A DNA stretch of 64,000 bases from Hippopus hippopus. Lineage: Eukaryota > Mollusca > Bivalvia > Cardiida > Cardiidae. Shown piece after piece: positions 1-9,958 of this stretch. The translations under genes and the position numbers were made by a program. The notes beneath the pieces were generated by a model, which was not told the DNA's origin, made no database searches, and saw nothing but the letters and a program-made list of their open reading frames with translations. Every line of letters begins with the position of its first letter. Within the stretch, counting starts at the first letter, position 1. Where the stretch lies: the NCBI GenBank assembly GCA_946811185.2, contig OX328100.1, forward strand, positions 16,852,999-16,916,998. Direction: 5' to 3'.

Positions 1-313
1 AAATTGGAAGTAAAACCTCTGGATACAAATTTTCACCAGCCGACTTAGAAAACATCTTTGTTAACAATGGGTAATCATCAGAATTATGACACAACACATT
101 ATTTCATGTGAAATCATTTCGGAAAAAGGAAGATCACTCACAACCAGTACATTTTTCTTTTAAACCCCCCTCCCCTTTTTTTCTCTCAAAATCGGTCTAG
201 ATCTTTTGCAAGACAAAATATGTTGTATTCAGGTTGTTAATAACTTAAATGCATTTGTTTGGTAAAATCTACCTGGCTTTGAAAACAGTAAATGTTATCA
301 TTCATTAAGGAGG
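1..313. other. AT-rich intergenic sequence, nothing recognised
   Basis: No ORF of note, tandem repeat or recognisable transposon. There is a C-rich/T-rich run near 160-185. It ends at the left target-site duplication of a SINE. Confidence 0.5.
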
Positions 314-639
314 AAAAAAATGGTGAATGATTGATTATGTATGTTTAGCGCCTTTTTCAACATTATTTCAGCTATATCATGGCAGCCAGTGCACCTATCC
401 ATGTTTTCCTGGAGTTTCTTTTACCAGTACTCCCCACAATATTCTTTCCAAGCCACTGGCTGCTTTCCCACATAACTATGGTGGAAACAACGGTCAGCGG
501 TGAGAGAGGAATGAATCCTGTCGCAATGACCTTGGAAAGAAATTGGCCGAGCCCGGGATCGAACCCACGACCCCTTGTTCTCAAGTCCTATACGCTACCG
601 ACTGAGCTAGTGGGGCTCGGCAAAAAAAAAAATGGTGAA
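314..639 (-). mobile_element. SINE-A, tRNA-derived, complete with target-site duplication
   Basis: A tRNA-like head lies at about 545-620 on the minus strand, with an A box (TAGCTCAGTCGG) and a B box (GGGTTCGATCC). The body runs leftward to a tail at about 328-352 containing TGATTGATT. The element is bracketed by a 14-base direct repeat, AAAAAAATGGTGAA, at 314-327 and 626-639, which is the expected signature of LINE-mediated retroposition. The head ends GCCGAGCCC/GGGCTCGGC can pair. Related copies are at 3427, 18471, 47124 and 60764. It is a SINE and not a functional tRNA gene because the anticodon arm does not fold properly. Confidence 0.8.
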
Positions 640-699
640 AGAAAGAAAAGAAGAACATGATGGTAACCTGTCACAGGCAAATTTCATCACTTGAGCCAT

Positions 700-934
700 T
701 TAACTCTTTACCAAACAACAACATTTTAGACTGGTCCGAATTGAAAGCATTTGCAGACGACAAAATAAATGTGACTCAAAAATTGAAACTTGACTTTGGA
801 AGAGTAGAAAACATTGTGGGAAAAGGAGAAAATGCTGGTTACCAGCTGCACATTTTCTCCTTTTCCCCCCAGTGTTTTCAGACGGCTTCTTCCTCATGGT
901 CATTAAAACCAGGGATTGTGTGGTAAAGAGTTAA
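700..934 (+). mobile_element. H1 hairpin MITE, full length
   Basis: Flanked by TTAA at both ends, it opens with CTCTTTACCAAACAACAAC and closes with GGTAAAGAG. The centre is the hairpin GAAAATGCTGGTTACCAGC, here with a few extra bases (TGCACA) in the right arm. It is noncoding and about 235 bp long. Confidence 0.85.
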
Positions 935-999
935 ATTGTCATCTGCAAATGATTTCAGTTTAGGGAAGTCTACATATTTGTTGTTTGGTAAAGAGTTAA
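935..999 (+). repeat. H1 right-end fragment
   Basis: It abuts the previous copy and contains only the terminal segment TGTCATCTGCAAATG...GGTAAAGAG-TTAA. It is probably what is left of an older copy into which the complete one inserted. Confidence 0.7.
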
Positions 1000-1525
1000 A
1001 ATGTTTGCTCTCTGAGAAAGATTTAGATATGTGCACCATGTATTCAGCATCAGCCTGTGCAGAACAAGCAGTCTGATCTGGAATTGACTCTCTGAAATAT
1101 GTAACATTGTGTAACAAGATCAGACTGTGTAGACTGCCTGATATTTGACAATAATTCTGAATGACAGTCTTGCCACATTCAATCAGAGAATAATGAACAT
1201 TAAACCCTACAATTTCAAGGTTTCTTTTCCTAGAAATTTTCTATGAATAGCACAAAATACTCTATTTGGTAAGAAGAGCCCAATCTATTTTCAAGAAACT
1301 GTTTGCAAAAGAGATCCAAAGGGCTTGGCACTCTACAGACATTAGTCCTGAAAAAAGGAATTATTCCCTCTAATAAGGGATCATAATAGTGTTGACTCAC
1401 TGGCTACGATCCTTGCTAATAGCAGTTTCTAACAAAATTTTCCAGGATCATCGTTGCAAGGAAGAAAACAGAAGACACCTATTAGATCTATAATCCGCGA
1501 TTGCATTGAGCACTAGGCCTATTTG
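1000..1525. other. Intergenic; H2-like hairpin fragment only
   Basis: Around 1040-1140 there are GATCAGACTG-type segments related to the H2 hairpin core. The remainder to 1525 shows no ORF or recognisable repeat. Confidence 0.4.
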
Positions 1526-2261
1526 TACGAGGGCTGTTCGATATGTAATGTGTATTGTACCACAGCGCGATAACGCTTTGCACGATTTCGTGGATGATGA
1601 TACGCTTGAATAGCTCTATTCAATACTTTTCCAACGGTATAAACACGAGCCTTCATCTCCACATAGTTTTAAACTTATAGTCATTTCAAAAGAGCTAGTC
1701 GTTGACCAGTTGTAAAAATGGTTGGGAAACGGATTAAGAATATTGAAGAAATAAGAGCTTATATAAAAATTCGCACAAAACTCGGTCATTCGGTAATGCA
1801 GATTTTTACTGAATTGGGGGAAGTTTATGGGTCTGATAAGGTATCTTATGAGACAGTTCGTAGTTGGAGAAAGAAATTTCTGACTGGCACAGAGTCCGTC
1901 AAAGATGCAGCAAAATCTGGTCGCCCTGTGACTTTAACAGGCAAGGCAAATGTCTCATAAGTCAGCAAAATAATTGAAAGTGATGGCAGATACACGATTT
2001 GTGATATTGCCAACGCTGTTGGCATATCGCTATCGCGGGTGCATTTCATTTTGAAGTGTATTTTGAAAGTACGAAAGATTTCTGCCAGATGGATACGTCA
2101 TATATTGACAGATGACCAAAACCGGGTACGAGTACAAACCGCTAAGCAATTGCTCAAAATGTTTCCCAAATTCAATCAAAGACAATTTGCAAACATTGTT
2201 ACTGGTGACAAAACATGGGTTCACTATTTCGAACCAGTAAGAAAAATTGGAAACAAAATAT

Positions 2262-2460
2262 TCTTACGAACAAAGTCCGTAACAAAGAAACAAATGCATG
2301 GCAGAAATAAAGGATCCGGGCAGGATTCGAACCTAGAACTCCCGGACGAAAGGCCAATACCATAACCACTGAGCTAAAGAGACATCTCCCTGACGCTGTT
2401 GTTAGGTATTGTATTTAAATCGGGACGAAGCCATGCATGAAGGAGTGGTCTCCCGTAACA
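2262..2460 (-). repeat. TRIM 3' LTR with tRNA-like Pol III boxes
   Basis: On the minus strand the LTR holds an A-box-like TTTAGCTCAGTGG (about 2367-2378) and a B box GGTTCGAATCC (2323-2333), spaced as in a tRNA gene. A possible TCG anticodon position lies between them. The stems do not fold into a good cloverleaf. Confidence 0.8.
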
Positions 2461-2580
2461 TACCCTCTCTTAAAGTCATCATTTATTGATGACTCAAAGC
2501 CTTATTAGGCAGTAAGTCTATTATTTAGACAACAAATGTCCGTTTTTGGACAACAAATGGGATTAATGGCTCAATGGCCA

Positions 2581-2598
2581 ATCCCGGACGAGCCCCCA
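2581..2598 (-). promoter_or_regulatory. tRNA-Pro primer-binding site of the TRIM
   Basis: The 18 bases are exactly complementary to the 3' end of tRNA-Pro as used by known proline-primed retroelements. They abut the LTR with no spacer. Confidence 0.88.
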
Positions 2599-2805
2599 TC
2601 TTATGAACAAAGTCCATAACAAAGAAACAAATGAACAAATGCATGGCAGAAATAAAGGATCCGGGCAGGATTTGAACCTAGAACTCCCGGACGAAAGGCC
2701 AATACCATAACCACTGAGCTAAAGAGACATCTCCCTAATGCAGTTGTTAGGTATTGTATTTAAATCGGGACGAAGCCATGCATGAAGGAGTGGTCTCCTG
2801 TAACA
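2599..2805 (-). repeat. TRIM 5' LTR with tRNA-like Pol III boxes
   Basis: Nearly identical to the 2262-2460 LTR. It has an extra 8-base AACAAATG duplication and a changed B box (GGTTCAAATCC, 2668-2678). The A box lies at about 2711-2722. The small LTR-LTR divergence points to a modest age. Confidence 0.8.
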
Positions 2806-3414
2806 ATATGGCTAACTAAACACGGTAGAAGGCCTGTAGTTGCCAAAAGAAGCACAAGCACAAAGAAGGTTCTTTATTGCATATTCTTCTCATGTGATGG
2901 TATAGCCGTACAAATTCCGGTGCCAAAGAGCAAAAGTGTTACAGGTCGGTATTACCGAGATGCTATACTAAAAAAGATCAAGAAATATTATCTTAAACGA
3001 CGCCCTGTGTCAGGATCTAGGCATGTTCGTCTACTTTATGATAATGCTCCATCACATACATCTGAGCTTGTGAAGCAATTTTGAAGTCAGAGAAGGTTAC
3101 CGTCTTGCCACACCCACCATACTCTCCAGATCTAGCCCCATGCAACTTTTTCCTTTTTCCAAAACTTAAAAAGTTCTTATCTGGTCGTCGTTACAAGTCC
3201 TGACAAGCCCTTGGCTCAGCCATCAGTCAGTGCCTCAGAGGTCTACCTAAATCAGCGTACCGTGACGCATTTCAGAAATGGATTCAGAGATTGAACTTAT
3301 GTATTTCAAACCGCGGAGAATACTTTGAAGGGATGTAATATTTCATTTCACTATTTGAGTCGAATGCTTTTGAGATATCGTACAATACACATTACATATT
3401 GAACAACCCTCGTA

Positions 3415-3699
3415 CATTGACCACCGTGTCGATTGATTCATTGTGTGATGTCTGACGCCGTATTGAACATTATTTCAGTTATATCGCGACGGCCAGTGCA
3501 CCTATCCATGCTTTCCTGGAGTTTCTTTTACCAGTACTCCGCACAATATTCTTTCCAAGCCACTGGCTGCTTTCCCATAACCATCCTCGAAACAATGATC
3601 TGTGGTGAGAGAGGAACGAATCCTGTCGCAATGACTTTCAATCCTCGGAAAAAAAATTGTCCGAGCCGGGGATCGAACCAGCAACCCCATTGACCACCG
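3415..3699 (-). mobile_element. SINE-A, head-truncated, with target-site duplication
   Basis: The body matches the SINE at 314-639 (CCAGTGCACCTATCCATG, TTTCCAAGCCACTGGCTG). The B-box complement GGATCGAACC survives but the A box is missing. The 12-base direct repeat CATTGACCACCG lies at 3415-3426 and 3688-3699. The left copy begins immediately after the mariner TA. Confidence 0.8.
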
Positions 3700-4470
3700 G
3701 GAACACAACATCTAAACTTTTGGAATAAAAGGGAGACAAACTTTGTTTTTTAGAATCAAGTTGTTTGGCTTTCCGTCTTTCCCAGTTTCTGCTGAAACAC
3801 CATTTCACCCGCCTAAACGTTAAGTAATCACGTGCATAGTCGGGTAATCACGAGATCGGGTCAGCCTAAAACCGACAAGAATATACGGAAACAGTTCTAA
3901 GGTTTTCTTCGAAGTCTCTCCTTGCTTTCATGTAGATCCGTATTTTGGATGCATTTCGAGTTATACCGATGGCACGTCTTTGGATCGCTAAGTACTAACT
4001 TCTCTTTTTCTTGGTCATGCATAAGTTACTAGTATCTCAACTTAAATCTAAAGGACGAAATCTGTTTTTACTATTCACCAACGTGACACGTAAAAGGGTT
4101 CGTTTTTTTCCGCCAAATCGGAACTATTTCGTCTCGGTATTGACGATGTAAAGAAGTTTTGCTTAAACAATAGTTTTAAAAGACTTGACTCTTTCATCCC
4201 CCTCTACTTGGCAACGTAGCATGTCTGGTGCGACTTTTCTATAGGTCTATATGAAATTTGCCATATGGGAGTAAAGTATTGTAGGCAACACAAAGAATTG
4301 TAAATATACCCTCACCAAACAATCCTGTTTTAACGACCCTGCAGAAAAAAAAAATCTGAAAACGTTGGGGGAAATTTGAAAAAAAAAAACGCTGGTACGC
4401 AGCATGTTCTCGAATTTCATACAATGCTTTCTGCATTATTTCACTGACAAATTCTTTATTTTGAGGGCGG
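3700..4470. other. Intergenic, nothing recognised
   Basis: There is no coding similarity or clear repeat. Two A-rich runs occur at about 4348 and 4380. Confidence 0.4.
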
Positions 4471-4473
4471 CAC

Positions 4474-4576
4474 GAAATTCCCAAATCTCCCAAACCTACC
4501 CAAATCTTTCCCAAATCTATCCAAATCTTTCCAAAATCTACCTAAATCTCTCCCAAATCTACCCAGATCTCCCGTA
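4474..4576 (-). repeat. 11-bp minisatellite (GATTTGGGWAA-like)
   Basis: Imperfect tandem units read CCCAAATCTWY on the + strand. The same unit recurs at 9959, 13040 and 14075. Confidence 0.75.
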
Positions 4577-4682
4577 ATGTATCCAATACCGTTACAAAAT
4601 AGACTAAAGTAAATAAAGAAGGGGTGTCCATAAGGCCCTTTTTTGGGCTAGGATAGATTTTTGCCAAAATTTGCTGATTCAT

Positions 4683-5209
4683 TGGAGAGGTCATCAGACC
4701 TCTCCAACAGTGGTGAGTTTAAAAGGCAGACTGCCACATAATTTGCTGTCTAAATCCATTTTTCTTGCGAAATTCTTCTGATACACAGTCTGTTTCGTCA
4801 TGGTTTTGTAAATAAAGCGAAATCAAAAAACCGAAACAGGAAGTAGACGTGGTTTATTTTTATGTGACGAATTTCAGAAAAGATTTGTTATATTAATTTG
4901 CCATGGTTGCAAATGACCTCTCAAATAATTGTAATTTTTCATTAAGCAAATAAATCTAAGCAGAAGAAAAAATAAGAAGAATTTCGTTAAAAAAAGAGAA
5001 AGAAGACCGCTGGACAAAATCATGCGACTTGAAAACGCGGAATGAAGGTCAAATGACCGTCATGTAAAGCATAAGAGGTTTCTACGTGGCGGCCTTTTTA
5101 CTTGTTTGTTTACATGTACCAAAATATGTTAAAATTAAAAAGCTAATAAACTATTTGAAAACATGGATGCTGACCTCTCCTGGCTTCTTTTGTAAAGAAG
5201 CCAACTTGT
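4683..5209. repeat. Insertion unique to the left foldback arm
   Basis: The right arm reads straight through GCTGATTCATACTACTATG, while the left arm has 527 extra bases between GATTCAT and ACTACTATG. The inserted piece begins with a short hairpin (GGAGAGGTCATCAGACCTCTCC) and ends near GACCTCTCC. No ORF was seen and the type is unknown. Confidence 0.6.
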
Positions 5210-6005
5210 ACTACTATGTATTGGCTTTCATTTGGTGAAGTATTAAGATGCAGCGGCCATGTCTTCTATGGTATATGCTTGAGAAAAGTGGGTGGGGTAA
5301 TTTGATATGATTTCATCTTCTAAGACTAAATTGCAAATATATTCCATTTGAAGCTGCAGTTGATATTCATTCATTTCTTGTAGGTACTTACCCTATAAGG
5401 GGGTGTTAATGATGCAGACAATTTGAAACAAAAATCTCCAGCAATGTAGTTATAATCACTTTTAAGTCGTACCTAAATTTCGCTTATTTTGCCATCTCCA
5501 ACTTTGCGAAAAACCACAACATTGTTTTATTATTTAATGGAAAACTAAGATGTGCTGATATTATATACTAGACATAGTAGACATTCCAAAATTATGAGGA
5601 ATTCGCTCTGTGATGAACAACAGAGTTATCTGCCCTTGAAAAAGTGAAAAATGCTTATTTTTCTCATGTTCAGAAACTAAGCATACTAACAGTATATTTC
5701 AGATGACTAAAGTCACTCAAACCTAAATGTTATAGATGTTTGTCAGGAATAGGTATAGAATAAGTCATGGCATGGTGACCTTGACCTTTTTCAAGGTCAA
5801 AGTGAGACCCAGGGCTCCAATTCATGACTGATACTTCTGTTACTAGGGTTGAGTTCACAAAACTTTCATGTCACAATTTAGGATTTCATATTTTTAGAAT
5901 CCAACAATTTTGTAAGCCCATTTACAACCTTTAATATTAGTGACACGATATTGAATTACAGCTTGGTGACCTTGACCTTTTCTTCACGGTCAGAATGAGA
6001 CCTAG
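5210..6005 (+). repeat. Foldback left arm (inverted copy of about 8700-9500)
   Basis: Near-identical to the reverse complement of the right arm through about 5815, then more diverged to about 6005. It contains CCTTGACCTTTTTCAAGGTC-type palindromes at about 5782, with related sites near 5968 and 6128. Confidence 0.85.
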
Positions 6006-6170
6006 GTATCTATTCCAGAAATTTTAATTCTCTTCTTGTGGGTTTGATACATTTCATGGGATTCATTCAGATCTAACTTATGCAGATGTTAGTCAGGATT
6101 AAGCATAGAATGAATGTAGGCTTGACGACCTTGACCTTTTTCAAAGTTAAAGCGTGACCCACAAGCTTTA
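5770..6170. promoter_or_regulatory. Repeated TGACCTTGACC / TCAAGGTCA motifs
   Basis: TGACCTTGACCTTTT occurs at about 5777 and 5970, and a variant at about 6126. The first is followed by the inverted motif TCAAGGTCA. TCAAGGTCA is the known monomeric site of FTZ-F1/SF-1 and ERR nuclear receptors. The sites sit in roughly 165-190-bp repeating units. Any regulatory role is inference. Confidence 0.4.
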
Positions 6171-6948
6171 CTCCATGAATATAAATTTTCCCAATGGGCT
6201 CAAACAAGCATCTCTCGAGTTAAAATACTGGTAATGTAATGGGAATGTACATGTACATGTATGAATGCATTCACGATTTATTACATGGATTTGACAGCAT
6301 ATTAAACTGACTCACAGCTTGTTCACTTTGACATTTTCTGATATGATTTCTCTACGTTTTTTTGAGATATTGCCATTGCATGTCTGTTCTTTGTTGAAGC
6401 AGCATAAGCAATCTTTTCAGCACTGAATGTCAGATTGATAATAAAGTGAATTAAGCCTTTGTTGAAAAGCAATCATGCTCTGTCAAATAGTTTGATGTAT
6501 GAATATGAACACAAAGAAACCTAGAAAGTTGCAAAAACAAATATACAAGACAATAGTTACGATATTCAAATATTTATTTAAATGTAAGAATGAGGATGGA
6601 TAGTCTAAAGTTTCTAAACCTATCCTGAAAGTTGTGTCAAAGTACTCTAGATGTAATCAATATTATATCGGTCAAGTTGAATTTAAAAAAAAAAAGTTTA
6701 CTGCCGAGATCATTGGGCTACATTGTGACACTTTGATATACTTTCTCACCAGAAATGACTAGTTAAAAGAAAGGAATGATCTTATATCTCTCATCTGAAT
6801 ATACAAAGACATGTTTATGTCATGGTATAGGCCAAATGGCCATTAGACAATGAAACAGAGTATATATAATACTCAAAGTTTGCAAAGCACCAAATATTTC
6901 AGACATGATTTTCAAATTACATGATATAATTATGTGTATATGTACATG

Positions 6949-6973
6949 TTTGTGTGTGTGTGTGTTTGTGTTT
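6949..6973. repeat. (TG)n microsatellite
   Basis: A short run of TG dinucleotides with one interruption, inside the foldback element. Confidence 0.85.
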
Positions 6974-7194
6974 CAGTATGATTCAGTGATGTAATTGTTT
7001 AAATGGTCCCAACTGTACATGGTATAAATATAATAATAAGATTATGGTTTATGACTGGGAAAATAATCGTTTAAGTTATGGAAATGATGTACTCCATAAG
7101 TTTCATGGTCTTAAGTGCTATGTTTGTTTGAATGCTTTTGTGTGCAGCATTTAACAATATTTCTGTCAAATGGGTGACAGCCCACTTTTTCCTT

Positions 7195-7345
7195 TCTTTT
7201 GAAGGTTTCACCAGTACTATGCTGGGCTCTAAAGCCCTTTGCCCAAGGCACTTCCATGAAAAACCCAATGTTTTGAGTGAGGATTGAACCTATGGCCCCC
7301 AGGTATATGTATGCCATAAGTGTAAGGTATTCAATCATCACTTCA
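7195..7345 (-). mobile_element. SINE-B fragment
   Basis: It matches other SINE-B copies (GTTTCACCAGTACTATGCTGG, GGATTGAACC as B-box complement). Both ends are degraded. Confidence 0.65.
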
Positions 7346-7449
7346 TCTTAATTAAAAGATGACATATAACAGGAAGGAAGGGGCTTCCCATCGTGATGTT
7401 AATGGTACCCCTGGCATGCACCATATACTATTATGACTAAATATTAGTC

Positions 7450-8255
7450 AAGGTTTCAATAGTGGGCCACATCTCTGCAATTGACAACTACTGAAGGCTT
7501 GCTGCATTTTGTGACAGCAAGGCGGTTTCGTATTCCGCTTCAACTTGCAGTATATATACCCATGCAAACTATCCACACATGGTTAAACAAAAGTGGTCTT
7601 CACTGGAACAGACCAACCATACATATTCTTTGCAGTTAAGGTATGAGTGGGCCTTGGACCAAGCTAGGTGGACCTGAACTACACTTGATGAGCCTAGCTA
7701 CTGCATAGATTGACGAAACAGGCTTACTAGGGTATGATGAATGCCAATGTTGAGATTTCCTGAAGCCATCCTTGGTTAATAAATTATTGGCCATTATGGA
7801 GGGTGTTAAATTTTGCCCACAGGTAAAATCAGCTGGGATGAAGTGAAATTGTTGACCAGTGCAGACTGATTGCCCAACAGTATCGAAATGAGGTTCTTGA
7901 TACCCAGGTAGGATTGTATACTACTGCAGGCTACGGGGTTGTTCCATTGGACGATATAGCTCGTCCCCATACTATCCATGGTGCGCAAAAGTACCTGAGA
8001 AAAGACGGTATTTGCATGTCTGGCCTGGCAAGTCCAATCCCCTCACCACAATCCCACAAAGCATATGCATAATGGGCTGCAGATATAAATTTTAGCTTTG
8101 CAAGTCTAACCAAAGAGTATCCGGGAGCTTTTAGTTATTCTTGTGCAAGAGAATGGAGCAAAGTTCTGAAAGAATGATCAGAAACCTGACAGAGAACATG
8201 GAAGATTGTTTCAAGCTGTCATTAAACAGCAATAAGCCACATACTTGGTTTTAAT
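7450..8255 (+). pseudogene. Tc1-like transposase remnant
   Basis: With frame changes, the translation shows Tc1-family landmarks in order: QTIHTWLNKSGLHWNRP (about 7560-7620), an AQQYRNEVLDTQV segment (about 7880-7915), a degraded DNARPH-like DIARPHTIHGAQKYL (about 7955-7998), ASPIPSPQSH in place of RSPDLNPIEH (about 8030), and RMIRNLTENMED (about 8170-8206). The second catalytic Asp is present as DIARPH but the Glu-containing block is lost. Several stops and shifts make it inactive. It lies inside the foldback element. No Tc1 terminal repeats were found. Confidence 0.72.
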
Positions 8256-8699
8256 CCTAAATTAGCTTACATCAGCAGCTTTTTGGGCAAGATTTGAAAA
8301 TTACAAGTTTTATGAAATTATCATTTTTAAAATTGCTATTCAGCTGAAATTCTAAAATCTCTGTCAAATAAAGTAAAAAAGAAAACAGGCAAACATTATA
8401 TACATCATTATAGAAAATACTAATTGAATAGTGTAAAACAAAATCATAACATTATTGCAACTATGTAACCTATGCACTAAAATTTTCCTGGTGCCTAGCA
8501 AACTTTGAGAAATATAAAAGTTGAATCACATGAGATCAAAATGATGAGTATTGAATTTTTTATACTGAAATAAAATGTTGTAAAAGGTTTGTATTTGAAA
8601 AAAAAAAAAGCGTACAATGTAAAGTAATTGTATTAATCTTTGATACCATTGGAAATAATTAAACACACAACAAGAGAATTTGGCTTCCTGAAAAAGAGC

Positions 8700-9567
8700 T
8701 GTGGGCCTCATTGTGACCGTGTTAAAAAAGGTCAAGGTCACCAAGCTGTAATTCATTATCATGCCACCAATATTAAACCTTACCATCAGGCTTATAAATT
8801 TCTTGTATGATGTAAATGTGAAATCCTAAATTGCGACTTAAAAATTTATTAGTTCAACCCTATTATGGGAATTATCACTCACACATTGGATATATGGGTC
8901 TCACTTTGACCTTGAAAAAGGTCAAGGTCACCATGCCATGACTTATTCTATACCTATTCCTGACAAACATCTATAACATTTAGGTTTGAGTGACTTTAGT
9001 CATCTGAAATATACTGTTAGTATGCTTAGTTTCTGAACATGAGAAAAATAAGCATTTTTCACTTTTTCAAGGGCAGATAACTCTGGTGTTGTTCGTCACA
9101 GAGCGAATTCCTCATAATTTTGGAATGTCTACTATGTCTAGTATATAATATCAGCACATCTTAGTTTTCCATTAAATAATAAAACAATGTTGTGGTTTTT
9201 CGCAAAATTGGAGATGGCAAAATAAGCGAAATTTAGGTACGACTTAAAAGTGATTATAACTACATTGCTGGAGATTTTTGTTTCAAATTGTCTGCATCAT
9301 TAACACCCCCTTATAGGGTAAGTACCTACAAGAAATGAATGAATATCAACTGCAGCTTCAAGTGGAAGATATTTGCAATTTAGTCTTAGAAGATGAAATC
9401 ATATCAAATTACCCCACCCACTTTTCTCAAGCATATACCATAGAAGACATGGCCGCTGCATCTTAATACTTCACCAAATGAAAGCCAATACATAGTAGTA
9501 TGAATCAGCAAATTTTGGCAAAAATCTATCCTAGCCCAAAAAAGGGCCTTATGGACACCCCTCCTTT
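8700..9567 (-). repeat. Foldback right arm
   Basis: Reverse complement of the left arm without the 527-bp insertion. It carries inverted GGTCAAGGTCACC motifs at about 8728 and 8918. It ends in GGGCCTTATGGACACCCC. Confidence 0.85.
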
Positions 9568-9798
9568 CGAACTGCTATCTAATTAAAAGATGTAAAGTGA
9601 TTTATTTTCCTGTTTCTTTGGGTCTATTTTTAGAAGTTTTAACATCATTTAATGAATATAAGTAGAGATTATTCACAAATTCCTCAGTCTAAGTTAAATA
9701 AAGCGGTCGGTCCAAGTTTATATCTTAAGTTTGTTAAAAAATGGGGGAAACTCCCTTCCTAGTAGATTTTTTAAATAGATACATGTAGGTAAGATTTG
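9568..9798 (-). repeat. Segment repeated in inverted form at 13155-14045
   Basis: TTCGAACTGCTATCT, AAAGATGTAAAGTGATTTAT, AAGCGGTCG and CCTTCCTAGTAGATTT all recur as complements between 13155 and 14045. The copy there is spread out by about 640 bp of extra sequence. Confidence 0.7.
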
Positions 9799-9958
9799 TA
9801 CGGTGGCATAAAAGTGACATGGAAGATATATTTTATACTACGTGCGCACGCAGTAGCTAATACGTGCGCACGTATTACTTATTACGTGCGCACGTATTAG
9901 ATACTGCGTGCGCACGTAGTATAAAATATATCTTCCATGTCACTTTTGTGCCACCGTA
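9799..9958. mobile_element. 160-bp near-perfect palindrome (foldback MITE) with ACGTGCGCACGT units
   Basis: The left half starts TACGGTGGCA and the right half ends TGCCACCGTA, with only a handful of mismatches across 80-base arms. The central part contains four copies of a CGTGCGCACG palindrome, two of them as full ACGTGCGCACGT. TA at both ends fits a TA target duplication. A related sequence without the palindrome is found near 13165-13205 (inverted). Confidence 0.85.

Larger units (their letters stand above)
2262..2805 (-). mobile_element. TRIM: miniature LTR retrotransposon with tRNA-Pro primer site
   Basis: Two direct repeats (2262-2460 and 2599-2805, about 200 bp each, start TGTTAC on the minus strand) flank a 138-bp internal region with no coding capacity. 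Directly inside the right LTR, 2581-2598 reads on the minus strand TGGGGGCTCGTCCGGGAT, the classic primer-binding site for tRNA-Pro. A purine tract AGAGAGGG lies just upstream of the other LTR (about 2463-2470). The host duplication is ATAT at 2258-2261 and 2806-2809. Together these identify a non-autonomous LTR element. TRIM elements are reported in bivalves; whether this is the same family could not be checked. Confidence 0.88.
1718..3338 (+). pseudogene. mariner transposase, inactivated
   Basis: The protein would cut and paste the surrounding mariner element through a DDD catalytic triad. Read through its defects it is about 357 codons, close to the family's usual 345-355. The N-terminal helix-turn-helix half includes SYETVRSWRKKF. 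The first catalytic Asp is in TGDKTWVHYFEP (about 2200-2235), the second in LLYDNAPSHT (about 3035-3065), and the third in PPYSPDLAP (about 3113-3140). The C-terminus GEYFEGM ends at a stop at 3336. Defects are an in-frame TAA at 1958-1960, the TRIM insertion at 2262-2805 between the first and second Asp, a frame break near 3081, and a TGA near 3201. It cannot make an active protein. Confidence 0.92.
1526..3414 (+). mobile_element. mariner-family DNA transposon, dead, split by a TRIM
   Basis: Terminal inverted repeats begin CGAGGGCTGTTCGATATGTA at 1528 and end as the near-complement (TGAACAACCCTCG) at 3412. Both are flanked by a TA duplication (1526-1527 and 3413-3414). The TIRs match over roughly 32 bases with two or three differences. 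Without the 548-bp insertion the element is about 1.3 kb, the usual mariner size. It encodes a transposase pseudogene on the + strand. Confidence 0.92.
4616..9567. mobile_element. 5-kb foldback element with long inverted arms
   Basis: The tips GGGGTGTCCATAAGGCCC (left, 4616) and its complement (right, ending about 9560) begin two inverted arms. The left arm is 4616-4682 plus 5210-about 6005, interrupted by a 527-bp insertion. The right arm is about 8700-9567. Most of the arms differ at only a few positions, and identity falls off toward the centre. The interior carries a Tc1-like transposase remnant, a SINE-B fragment and a (TG)n tract. No gene for moving the element itself was recognised. 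It is best described as a non-autonomous foldback DNA transposon of unknown superfamily. Confidence 0.78.

Noticed and set aside
545..620. Possible tRNA gene on the minus strand
   Set aside because: A and B boxes are good, but the anticodon arm does not form and the sequence is the head of a SINE with a target-site duplication.
2312..2385. Possible tRNA-Arg gene on the minus strand
   Set aside because: It lies inside both LTRs of a TRIM and lacks a paired acceptor and anticodon stem.
4616..9567. Polinton/Maverick-like element
   Set aside because: The long inverted ends would fit, but the length is only 5 kb and no polymerase, integrase or capsid-like coding sequence was seen.
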